The notes beneath the pieces are model-generated. The model worked only from the letters and a program-made list of their open reading frames with translations, was not told the DNA's origin and searched no databases. DNA of 64,000 nt from Rheinheimera faecalis (lineage in GTDB: Bacteria; Pseudomonadota; Gammaproteobacteria; Enterobacterales; Alteromonadaceae), in NCBI RefSeq assembly GCF_021290965.1, contig NZ_JAJOYT010000007.1, positions 62,001 through 126,000 of the forward strand, given 5' to 3'. This document shows, in pieces, positions 1 through 13,273 of the stretch (position 1 is the stretch's first letter; the number at the start of each line of letters is the position of its first letter). The position numbers and the translations under genes were made by a program.

Positions 1-484
1 GCATCTGCTTGGCTTTTTCTATGGTTAAATTTGCTTTTAACTCTTTGGTATCAATCTTTAATTGCCAGTTTGTAGCACTGGTTTTTATAGCGACTTTATA
101 AGCACCAAAGCTTTGCTTCGCTTCACCTGCTGAGGGGGAGTCACTCATTTGGCAGCCTAAAGCGCCTGGCAATAACACGCCTTTGCTTACAGTCTGGTTT
201 GTGTCAAAACGATACAAATACGCAAAACCTGAATTGGCATAACGAATATCAGCAATAGCCACAGCCAGTAACCAGTCAGAACCCGTGACACAAATAAACT
301 GAAACTGCTTGTAGTTAAAATAACGGGCTAGGGCGCCGGCTTTGTTATCCATCAGGTTCTGATAAATAAAATCCTGCAGATTAAAGTCAGCGACAGATCT
401 ATCAAATAAGCCGAAGGCTGGTTTACCATTGGTTTGGAAAAGTTGTGCTGGTGCTTTGGTCAGTAGTGGCTTGTAGCTGGTCAT
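1..484 (-). CDS. DUF2804 family protein, partial (C-terminus off the window)
   Basis: A minus-strand reading frame runs open from an ATG at 484 to the left edge, giving 161 residues without a stop. The N-terminal part has the pattern of DUF2804 proteins: a GKPAFGLFDR segment near residue 20, an aromatic-rich LARYFNYKQFQF stretch near 60, and a VAIADIRYANSGFAYLYRF strand. The family's function is not known; it is built of beta-strands like lipid- or carbohydrate-binding proteins. It is divergent from the exported protein at 597, with about 110 bp between them that must hold both promoters. The family assignment is from remembered motif pattern only. Confidence 0.6.
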   Translation of the reverse strand, partial: MTSYKPLLTKAPAQLFQTNGKPAFGLFDRSVADFNLQDFIYQNLMDNKAGALARYFNYKQFQFICVTGSDWLLAVAIADIRYANSGFAYLYRFDTNQTVSKGVLLPGALGCQMSDSPSAGEAKQSFGAYKVAIKTSATNWQLKIDTKELKANLTIEKAKQM

Positions 485-596
485 AGGGCGTTGTAATAAA
501 GAGTTTGTTTTACTTTACTGCAAAGTGATTGGTCGCCGCCAATTAAATCCTTTTGTTTCTTTAGTTCTTGCACGCAAGTAGCTGGGAGAGGTCGGT

Positions 597-1199
597 ATGA
601 AAATTTTTTTGTTATATTTGGCCCTCTATAGTGGTTTTACTGCAGCTTGTGCTGCCAGCTTAGAATCTGATTTGTGGTACAAAAAGTTTATTACGCAGTC
701 TGCAGTTGTTTATGACAGTTACAGGAAAGATGGTGAGCAACCTTATAAGTTAACAAACTTCCTTAAAGAACGAACAAAGATAAATAACTTATTAAATGAA
801 CGATGGGCAGAGCAAGCTGATACTGACTATTTGTGCCTGATTAAAGGCCTGTGGGACGGAGATTATGTAGGTGTGGGTTTTAATGAGGCATGGTGGGTTC
901 TGTTTAAAATGCCTCAGATACGGGTAAGCCTTGCAGACCTGCTAATTCAAAGTAGTAATCATGAATTACTATCTATCGATAGAAATACCATTCGTTCAGA
1001 GTTGATAACTTATATAGACCGCGATTTATTTAACACAAAAGCACAAGCGATTAGAGCCTTGGCACAGTTAGGTGATGACAGAGACCTTGATTACTTGCAG
1101 AAGCTGGCAGACTCAGATGATCCAAAGGGATATTCTTCTGTAGCCAGAACCGCAATTGGAATTCATCAGCAAGTAAGTGCTGCCAGAATTAAAAAGTAA
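597..1199 (+). CDS. Exported protein with C-terminal helical (HEAT-like) repeats, function unknown
   Basis: The 200-residue product begins with a short hydrophobic signal (MKIFLLYLALYSGFTAACAA), probably cleaved after an Ala-rich site, so it is likely periplasmic. The ribosome site GAGAGG lies 5 nt before the ATG, supporting this start. The last 60 residues (AQAIRALAQLGDDRDLDYLQ and following) look like one or two HEAT-type helical hairpins, as in proteins that count dispersed Ala/Leu/Asp positions. I recognise no named family. It stands alone between the DUF2804 gene and the gltD-tail remnant, and nothing nearby indicates its job. Confidence 0.6.
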   Translation: MKIFLLYLALYSGFTAACAASLESDLWYKKFITQSAVVYDSYRKDGEQPYKLTNFLKERTKINNLLNERWAEQADTDYLCLIKGLWDGDYVGVGFNEAWWVLFKMPQIRVSLADLLIQSSNHELLSIDRNTIRSELITYIDRDLFNTKAQAIRALAQLGDDRDLDYLQKLADSDDPKGYSSVARTAIGIHQQVSAARIKK

Positions 1200-1202
1200 T
1201 AA

Positions 1203-1756
<554 letters not shown>

Positions 1757-1762
1757 CACATA

Positions 1763-1795
1763 GATAAAAGCTGACCAAATAGGTCAGCTTTTATC
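1763..1795 (-). terminator. Rho-independent terminator of the lipoprotein operon
   Basis: A 14-bp perfect stem (GATAAAAGCTGACC at 1763-1776 against 1782-1795) has a 5-nt loop. The A/T-rich stem ends act as the U-tract in either direction. It lies directly after the last gene of the minus-strand operon (stop at 1809). Confidence 0.75.
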
Positions 1796-1808
1796 AATTT
1801 AATGGTAA

Positions 1809-2489
1809 TTATTGTGCGGCTTTCGCAGATAAAGCGGTATTTACCGACTGATCTGCACCATCCTGTTTATGACGAGAATGGTATTTACCTACAGGTAATG
1901 TATTAATAACTGAAGCATTTACCATTCGTGCTACAGGCACATAATCAGTAGTCGCAGTATTAATAGCGGTGCTTATAATGTCCGCAAGCAAATTGCCACT
2001 GTTACCAGAAGTATTAATGACAACGACGTTCTGATAATTCCATAACGACTCACCAGAAGATGTAGAAACTAAATCGAATTCAGCACCTACGGTTACATTG
2101 CCGCCAGTCACAAAATAATTGGTATCCCACTGATTAATAGTGACAAAGAGCACAGCATCAGCCCCAAACATTTGTTTAAACTTATCTGGATTTACATCTC
2201 GGAGTTGAGCTCCATCTACGATCCCTTCCTGCTGTAGCAGCATAGCAGACAACGGGATCGGCAGAACGTAGTAACCAGCCTCAGCTAATGGCTGGGCAAT
2301 AGTCGTGGAATACAGATCCGGTGCGTCTGCAGCAGTTGATTTATTAACCGCTGGCACAACCAAAACAGACAATGGCGCAGCATCATACATCTTAGGGAAA
2401 GCTTCTTGCTTACTAACAATTTTTTGTGTAGCGCAACCTGATAACAGTAATGCAGCTAACACAAGAATACTTTTAAATGGAGTTTTCAT
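1809..2489 (-). CDS. GNA1162-like (DUF799) outer-membrane lipoprotein
   Basis: A 226-residue lipoprotein. The signal peptide MKTPFKSILVLAALLLSGC ends in the lipobox LLSGC with the acylated Cys near residue 19. The following domain (APLSVLVVPAVNKSTAADAP, then TTIAQPLAEAGYYVLP and FGADAVLFVTINQWDTNY) is the DUF799/GNA1162 fold known from Neisseria, related to TolB-N-like or anticodon-binding-like folds. It is the last gene of a four-gene lipoprotein operon, 4 bp after the DUF4810 gene. Family members occur beside CsgG-like and DUF4810 genes in many proteobacteria, so a shared outer-membrane complex is likely. The actual function is unknown. Confidence 0.85.
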   Translation of the reverse strand: MKTPFKSILVLAALLLSGCATQKIVSKQEAFPKMYDAAPLSVLVVPAVNKSTAADAPDLYSTTIAQPLAEAGYYVLPIPLSAMLLQQEGIVDGAQLRDVNPDKFKQMFGADAVLFVTINQWDTNYFVTGGNVTVGAEFDLVSTSSGESLWNYQNVVVINTSGNSGNLLADIISTAINTATTDYVPVARMVNASVINTLPVGKYHSRHKQDGADQSVNTALSAKAAQ

Positions 2490-2493
2490 TCCT

Positions 2494-2856
2494 TTAGCCT
2501 GCCTTATTCATTTTATTCAACATTGCGTCAATCAATTGCGCCGACTCTGGAAATAGGGCTTTTTCTTGCTGTAAGTAAGCCTGAGCTTCAACGACGTTAT
2601 TCACCTGAAGTTCTAATGTTGCCAACTCTGCGTAGATGCCAGGAGGTATCTTTTTGTTTTCTTTGGCAGCATTCTCGATGATAGCTAACAGTGCTTGCTT
2701 ATGCTTTTCGCGAGTCTCGTCAGAAGGTTCGTGCTTATGGTTATAAGCGGTTTCTGAATAGTCACCCCAATGATAAATTGATTTATTAGTGCTGGCGCAT
2801 GCGGACAGACCAATAGCGCAAACCAAAATTAGTGCTTTTTGGATACCAGTTTTCAT
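2494..2856 (-). CDS. DUF4810 family lipoprotein
   Basis: A 120-residue lipoprotein with the signal and lipobox MKTGIQKALILVCAIGLSAC. The mature part starts with the family's typical YHWGDYSETAY segment. A helical, TPR-like region follows (IYAELATLELQVNNVVEAQA, then YLQQEKALFPES). The ATG overlaps the stop of the upstream small lipoprotein by 4 bp, so the two are probably translationally coupled. Proteins of this family are found with GNA1162/DUF799 and CsgG-like partners, as here. The helical repeat suggests a scaffold for protein contacts, which is inference. Confidence 0.85.
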   Translation of the reverse strand: MKTGIQKALILVCAIGLSACASTNKSIYHWGDYSETAYNHKHEPSDETREKHKQALLAIIENAAKENKKIPPGIYAELATLELQVNNVVEAQAYLQQEKALFPESAQLIDAMLNKMNKAG

Positions 2857-3170
2857 GGAACTCTTACCTCAAATACATTGCCATTTGTGACATAAATTTT
2901 TCTTTTCACCAGAACCTGTTGGCCCCGGCTTATTTCTACCTGATGGCTACCAACGCTTAAATCAAACTTTGCTACTGTTTCACCATCTAGTTTAAAAGTA
3001 TCAGCATTATCCAGTTGAACTGTGGTGGTATTATCAAGAACCAGAGTAGTTCCCTGAAGGTTGCCGCTCAGTTGTAAGTAGGCTTTATCATCTACTTGTT
3101 TAATCTCAGAAAAACTTGTGCTACACGCAGACAGCAAAAGAGAAAAAACCAAACAAATCATATATTTCAT
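2853..3170 (-). CDS. Small lipoprotein with PEGA-like beta domain, unassigned
   Basis: A 105-residue protein with a lipobox signal (MKYMICLVFSLLLSAC) and a short all-beta region: repeated strands of the form LQGTTLVLDN, VQLDNADTFKLDGETVAKFD, LSVGSHQVEISRGQQVL. The pattern resembles PEGA-type or carboxypeptidase-regulatory-like modules that sit close to the cell surface. It lies 4 bp after the CsgG-like gene and overlaps the DUF4810 gene. It is an extra member of the usual CsgG/DUF4810/DUF799 trio. I do not recognise a named family. Confidence 0.7.
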   Translation of the reverse strand: MKYMICLVFSLLLSACSTSFSEIKQVDDKAYLQLSGNLQGTTLVLDNTTTVQLDNADTFKLDGETVAKFDLSVGSHQVEISRGQQVLVKRKIYVTNGNVFEVRVP

Positions 3171-3174
3171 TTAA

Positions 3175-4131
3175 TTACACCTTCCCTTCTTCACGCACAA
3201 CAACTTTGCTGATGCTTTGATCGTTGATCGTGCCTGAAACCAGTTCGCACACCGACAATTCATCGTTACCCTCGCCAACAAAACCTGTGACACGTAAAGT
3301 AGCCACTTTTTGCCCCGGTAAATTTATCAGCATTCCTGTTTGTGGATTTTTTACTTGCTGCCCTGGACTGACCACATCAAAAGTATCATTTACTTTGATG
3401 CCTTGGGCTGATCCGCCAGTCATCAAAAATTGGCTACCTTGTTTACTTATCAAATAAGCTTGCCACGGAGAATCCAGTAAATTTTCGGAGATGTTGCTCA
3501 CCAGCTTTGAAATGGCGGCAGATAAAGCCTTGTCATTGATTGAAGTATCATAAGCAGCACGCTCACCAACACCCATCACTGAGTTAGCTTCTACCCGTGC
3601 TTCACCAGTAGCTTCCTCTGAATACATGATTTGCCCGGTTTTTGTGTTAATTAACCGGACATTTACTGTAGCCGTAGCTGTCTGAATTTTATTGCGGCTA
3701 AAAACACCAACTTCGCTGTTTGTTGAGCGGCCAAATTCGGAGACTGAACCGACAATTAAAAAATCAGAACCTGCAGTTTGGATCTGCTCGCCTTTGAAGG
3801 TGTTCTCACTTATTACTTTGTCTAAATCTGCACGCTCAAGCATGATGAACTTGTTTGTTTCAGTCAGACGTGCGGCAAGAATATCTGAGGCTTGTTTCCC
3901 TAATCGATCGCCATTCTGATCCAACAAAAAGGCGTTGCCTCTTTTGGTCTCATCAGAAAAACGAGCTATTGCTACTACTCGTTTCAACGAGAGTTCAGGA
4001 GCTTGACTAAGCACTGGACTAATAGCAGGTGTTGCTGTGGACAATGCATTGACAGAACCACGCGTCGACGAAGTACAGGCTGTTAGAACAGCCAGACTAA
4101 GCAGCGCGACAGGAAGTACAATTTTTTTCAT
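3175..4131 (-). CDS. CsgG/HfaB-like outer-membrane secretion lipoprotein
   Basis: A 318-residue CsgG-family lipoprotein. The chosen start is the second of two adjacent ATGs, because GAGG lies 5 nt before it and abuts the first. The signal MKKIVLPVALLSLAVLTAC ends in a lipobox. The domain follows the CsgG plan: RVVAIARFSDETKRG, then DILAARLTETNKFIMLERAD, DFLIVGSVSEFGR, and TATATVNVRLINTKTGQIMY. CsgG forms a nonameric outer-membrane pore that exports curli subunits in E. coli. No csgA, csgB, csgE or csgF lies nearby, and the partners are DUF4810 and GNA1162 lipoproteins, so this is probably a different assembly. It heads the operon. Confidence 0.85.
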   Translation of the reverse strand: MKKIVLPVALLSLAVLTACTSSTRGSVNALSTATPAISPVLSQAPELSLKRVVAIARFSDETKRGNAFLLDQNGDRLGKQASDILAARLTETNKFIMLERADLDKVISENTFKGEQIQTAGSDFLIVGSVSEFGRSTNSEVGVFSRNKIQTATATVNVRLINTKTGQIMYSEEATGEARVEANSVMGVGERAAYDTSINDKALSAAISKLVSNISENLLDSPWQAYLISKQGSQFLMTGGSAQGIKVNDTFDVVSPGQQVKNPQTGMLINLPGQKVATLRVTGFVGEGNDELSVCELVSGTINDQSISKVVVREEGKV

Positions 4132-4364
4132 CATTTCCTCATGAATTGTTATAAGTTTTTGAAAGGCTAAAGAGATTCAATATGGCAAGGATAGATAACA
4201 GCGCAAAAGGCAGGACAAAGAATGATTTAATCCATTAAATCGCAGAAGTTATAACTAAACTTGAGTTATACAAATATCAGTACCTGAGAGTACTGAGTTG
4301 ACTGTAACCAAAACTATAATTAATTAAAAGACATAGATAAAAATATAACGGCGCAAAACAAAAA

Positions 4365-10411
<6,047 letters not shown>

Positions 10412-10440
10412 GACTCTTCCTCCAACCTGTCCTGTAAAAA

Positions 10441-10572
10441 ATAAATATACCCTTAGTTTCTGAAGCTGTGGCTTGGGTAACTACGCTCTGTCGCCCGAAT
10501 TACATAGCACGGCTATGTTGGTAAGAGCTCTATTACTCGCTAGCTAGCATTAACCTCAATAACCTCTGGGTA
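10441..10572. repeat. Intergenic imperfect palindrome, CATAG/CTATG-core family (copy 1)
   Basis: The element runs from TATACCCTTAGTTTCTGAAG to the inverse AACCTCTGGGTA. Inside it is a stem ACATAG (10502-10507) against CTATGT (10513-10518) with a 5-nt loop. The same plan recurs at 28366-28495, and a core-related element lies at 34129-34168. It sits in the gltB leader. Confidence 0.5.
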
Positions 10573-10785
10573 AAAATGTTAAATTTATGAATTATTATTC
10601 TTATAATTGGCGTTTTTATCTCTGAAAGAAAACAACAGCTCTGGTTTCAGTCAGTTAGGTGGTCCGCATAGTTGTTTTTATGGCGTTTAGACGTCTATCC
10701 ATAAATAGACGATTAGATATACCCAGATCGGACGGAAATTGCAAGACCAGTCTGACGCATTTAACTGACTATTTTGCCGAAGGCT

Positions 10786-10815
10786 GTTATAGGGTGATTT
10801 TGTAATAAAATTACA
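10786..10815 (-). promoter_or_regulatory. Probable gltB promoter with inverted-repeat operator
   Basis: On the minus strand a -10-like TATAAC (10791-10786) lies 9 bp after a perfect 6-3-6 inverted repeat, TGTAAT AAA ATTACA (10801-10815). The repeat therefore covers the -35 region. This symmetrical sequence fits the pattern I recall for HexR-type regulators of central carbon metabolism (TGTAAT, 3 nt, ATTACA). The factor is inferred, not shown. Confidence 0.4.
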
Positions 10816-10854
10816 GAACTATGGCTTTTTTGCTGATTTTGGTGCGGGGAGTAT

Positions 10855-10888
10855 AAAAAAAAGGCCACTGATGCGGCCTTTTTTTGTA
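10855..10888 (-). terminator. Rho-independent terminator of folE2
   Basis: An A-run followed by GGCC at 10863-10866 pairs with GGCC at 10875-10878 followed by a T-run. The A/T arms extend the stem to about 12 bp around an 8-nt loop. It lies about 27 bp after the folE2 stop and could work in both directions. Confidence 0.8.
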
Positions 10889-10914
10889 ATTTACACGATA
10901 TTTTTATGCGGAAC

Positions 10915-11841
10915 TTATGCGTGATAACCGTTTGAAACACCTTTGACTGTCACTGCGACTGCATCGTGTGCATGCAGTGACTCGTAGTGGTTCACTCGTA
11001 ACCAGAAATCGTCAAATTCAGTCAATTGGTTTAGCGCGTGTTTTAAACGACGGGCTGCATCTTCACAGAACATCAGGTTTTGACCGTTTAAGCGGGCAAA
11101 CTCCTGCTCATCTGCGCGTTTAACTGCGGCCTGTACCGGAGTTTGCAGAGCATCTTCAATAGCGTCAATTAACGCAATCACAGGGAAGTCTGTGACTTTA
11201 GAGTTCAGCTGTACTTTTATTTCAGCAACAGAGCGCTGGCTGTGCGGCGTCGCTACTATACCCTGAGTTGTGCCTAACCAGTCTTTGACTTGCTCAGCAT
11301 TGACCTGAGCGTGGCCAGCAAATTTAGCGACAAAAGCTTCCTGAATAAGCTGACGGGCTAAGGCTGCTGAACAAGGACAAGTTGAAGAGTAAGGCACGTC
11401 GACCTTCATCTCTACACCTAACTTGCCATCTTTCAGCTGGCCCGTGATAGTCACAGGGTAAGCTTTCCAGCCTTGTTTTTCGGTGATCAGTGCTTTACGG
11501 CGTAAATGTAGTTCGAAATCAAACTTCACAAAAGCATGAGTACTTAAGTCTTCATGGCTGCTGATAAATTCGTGCAGCAGTTCGCTTAAAGTTGCAAAAC
11601 TTAAACTGGATTCAATCGACAGCTGATCCAGTAACAGATAAAGCCGTGACATATGAATGCCTTTGGCTTTTGGATCTTTTAAGTTTACAAAAGCTTCAAC
11701 CTTGGCGCTGACCTGGCGTGGTGCTTCGCCTGCAACACTCAACATCAGTGGCAGTTCAATATTGCTCATGCCAACCCATTCCAACACACCTTCGGTGGTG
11801 GCGGATGAATGGTTAGCTACATCTGGCATAGTGGTCGGCAT
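10915..11841 (-). CDS. folE2: GTP cyclohydrolase I type IB
   Basis: FolE2 converts GTP to 7,8-dihydroneopterin triphosphate, the first step of folate (and, via shared intermediates, queuosine) synthesis. It can use metals other than zinc, unlike FolE. The chosen ATG at 11841 has GGAG 5 nt upstream; an in-frame ATG nine codons earlier has no ribosome site. The 308-residue product shows family segments: [10 protein letters not shown] near the start, [24 protein letters not shown] with the key cysteines, and [18 protein letters not shown]. It is a single gene with its own terminator. An inverted repeat lies about 30 bp before the start. Confidence 0.93.
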   Translation of the reverse strand: MPTTMPDVANHSSATTEGVLEWVGMSNIELPLMLSVAGEAPRQVSAKVEAFVNLKDPKAKGIHMSRLYLLLDQLSIESSLSFATLSELLHEFISSHEDLSTHAFVKFDFELHLRRKALITEKQGWKAYPVTITGQLKDGKLGVEMKVDVPYSSTCPCSAALARQLIQEAFVAKFAGHAQVNAEQVKDWLGTTQGIVATPHSQRSVAEIKVQLNSKVTDFPVIALIDAIEDALQTPVQAAVKRADEQEFARLNGQNLMFCEDAARRLKHALNQLTEFDDFWLRVNHYESLHAHDAVAVTVKGVSNGYHA

Positions 11842-11869
11842 GAATACTCCAATGTCCATCAAATGCATA

Positions 11870-11888
11870 GATCATGTACAACATGATC
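11870..11888 (-). promoter_or_regulatory. Inverted repeat upstream of folE2 (candidate operator)
   Basis: GATCATGT, a 3-bp spacer (ACA), and ACATGATC form a perfect 8-3-8 inverted repeat about 30 bp before the chosen folE2 start. In other proteobacteria folE2 is often repressed by the zinc sensor Zur, but this sequence does not look like the usual Zur box. The binding factor is unknown, and it could instead be an mRNA hairpin. Confidence 0.4.
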
Positions 11889-11985
11889 CCGCTGAAAATT
11901 TGGCGCACTTTATACCATATTTTGCCGCGTGGGCCGGTATAAAATCTGTGCAATATAAGCTGATTTTTTTCGAACAGCTTAAACG

Positions 11986-12025
11986 AAAAAAGCGAATACC
12001 CGACTAAATCCGTCGGATATTCGCT
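11986..12025 (-). terminator. Rho-independent terminator of the yfcC-iadA-like operon
   Basis: AGCGAATA plus CCGAC pairs with GTCGG plus TATTCGCT, a 14-bp stem with one mismatch (11991-12004 against 12012-12025) and a 7-nt loop. A five-base A-run on the plus strand (11986-11990) supplies the U-tract for the minus-strand transcript. Confidence 0.8.
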
Positions 12026-12069
12026 AGATTGGGATGGCGGAACAGAAATTCAACTCTTTGTTTTTAAAG

Positions 12070-13251
12070 TTACTGCTCAAAAGTACCTTTCACTATGGCC
12101 TGGCTTGCTTTCACCAGTTGACGGCCTTTGGCAAAGACATCACGGATAGTTAAATCACTTTTATGCAAAAGCACTAAATCAGCATCTAAACCTGCTGCAA
12201 TATGGCCTTTGTGTTTCAGCCCTAAGACAGCAGCCGGAGCTGCAGTAATAGCAGTAATAGCGTCAGTTAAAGCGACCTGATACTCAAGCACGGCCTGGCG
12301 GGCCACCTGATACAAGCTTTGTACTTTGCCAACCTCAAGCCCAACCAGCTCTCCGTCGTCGTTATACAGAGGCAAACTGGCATTGCCATCTGAGCTTAAG
12401 GTTAAGTTCATAGCTGATACTCCGGCTTGCAAAGCCCGGGCTAAAGCTTCTGCTGCTGCCACTTCGCCATGCTGCAGATCATAAGCTGTGGTGCTGGTGG
12501 TAAAGTCAATCACGCCACCAGCTTTTGCAAACTCAATACCAGCCTGAAACAGTGCTTCATTGCGGTTTATATGAGTAGGGTAGAACTGGGATAATTTAAG
12601 TTCTGTGCCTGCTACTGCTTGCCACAGCGGCTGTAACAATGACTCGCCACTACCTACATGCACACTGACTACACCGCCTTTACCCGACAAAATGCCGCCG
12701 ACTTTAGCTGCAGCCGCCACTTTACGTATTTCTTCAATGGTCGGCTGAGAAGATCGGAAATCACTGATAGCAATTTCGCCAACACCTATAAACTTGTCGA
12801 TAAGGAGCAGGTCATCCGTGATACTGCCCATTAAAGTACGGCATGGAATTTCGTAGGAACCTGTATGGCAATAGGTAGTAATGCCTTCAGAGTCCAGGGC
12901 ATGAGCTTTGGCCAGAAGATTGGTTAAAGTCCGGGTCGTAGCGTCTGTGCCTAATACACCAATAGCTGTAGTGACTCCGCCTAAAGTAGCGTTGGTTAAT
13001 TGCATTTCTGGAGTGCGGCTGGCAAAACCACCTTCGCCACCGCCCCCAATAAAATGCACTAACGAATCAACAAAACCCGGCACTAGATAGCAGCCGCTGG
13101 CGTCTATGACTTCGACAGGTAAATTTGAATTACCAGTTTCTAAATCAATACCTAAAGCTGCGATTTGATGGCCGGCAACTAATACATCCATTACACCTGA
13201 ATCTTGTGGGCTTATGATATGGGCATTTTTAAAAAGCTTTATTGCGCTCAT
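12070..13251 (-). CDS. Isoaspartyl dipeptidase-like amidohydrolase with altered metal ligands
   Basis: The 393-residue protein matches IadA (beta-aspartyl dipeptidase, amidohydrolase superfamily) along its length: PGFVDSLVHFIGGGGEGG, GSITDDLLLIDKFIGVG, PTHINRNEALF. Compared with E. coli IadA ligands H68, H70, K162, H201, H230 and D285, the matching residues here are L64, H66, E159, H198, H227 and D288. The first His of the HxH pair is lost and the carboxylated Lys is replaced by Glu. Substrate-contact residues (E73, R166, R230) are kept. AAGGA precedes the ATG. It follows the YfcC-type transporter by 22 bp, so peptide or amino-acid uptake and cleavage are probably linked. Confidence 0.85.
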   Translation of the reverse strand: MSAIKLFKNAHIISPQDSGVMDVLVAGHQIAALGIDLETGNSNLPVEVIDASGCYLVPGFVDSLVHFIGGGGEGGFASRTPEMQLTNATLGGVTTAIGVLGTDATTRTLTNLLAKAHALDSEGITTYCHTGSYEIPCRTLMGSITDDLLLIDKFIGVGEIAISDFRSSQPTIEEIRKVAAAAKVGGILSGKGGVVSVHVGSGESLLQPLWQAVAGTELKLSQFYPTHINRNEALFQAGIEFAKAGGVIDFTTSTTAYDLQHGEVAAAEALARALQAGVSAMNLTLSSDGNASLPLYNDDGELVGLEVGKVQSLYQVARQAVLEYQVALTDAITAITAAPAAVLGLKHKGHIAAGLDADLVLLHKSDLTIRDVFAKGRQLVKASQAIVKGTFEQ

Positions 13252-13273
13252 TGATAGTCCTTAGTTGTAATTC

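Larger units (their letters stand above)
10412..10914. other. 503-bp spacer between folE2 and gltB
   Basis: It holds, from right to left on the transcribed minus strand: the folE2 terminator, a probable gltB promoter with an inverted-repeat operator (10786-10815), about 200 bp of ordinary AT-rich leader, and an imperfect palindromic repeat element (10441-10572) just before the gltB ribosome site. No protein-coding frame was found. If the promoter call is right, the gltB mRNA carries a leader of roughly 365 nt. Confidence 0.6.

Noticed and set aside
2305-2556. 83-codon plus-strand ORF
   Set aside because: Antisense to the DUF799 and DUF4810 lipoprotein genes, with no site or family pattern.
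3175-4131. True curli secretion operon
   Set aside because: No csgA, csgB, csgE or csgF nearby; the partners are DUF4810 and GNA1162 lipoproteins.
11842-11868. Extended N-terminus of FolE2
   Set aside because: The upstream ATG lacks a ribosome site, while the ATG at 11841 has GGAG at proper spacing.
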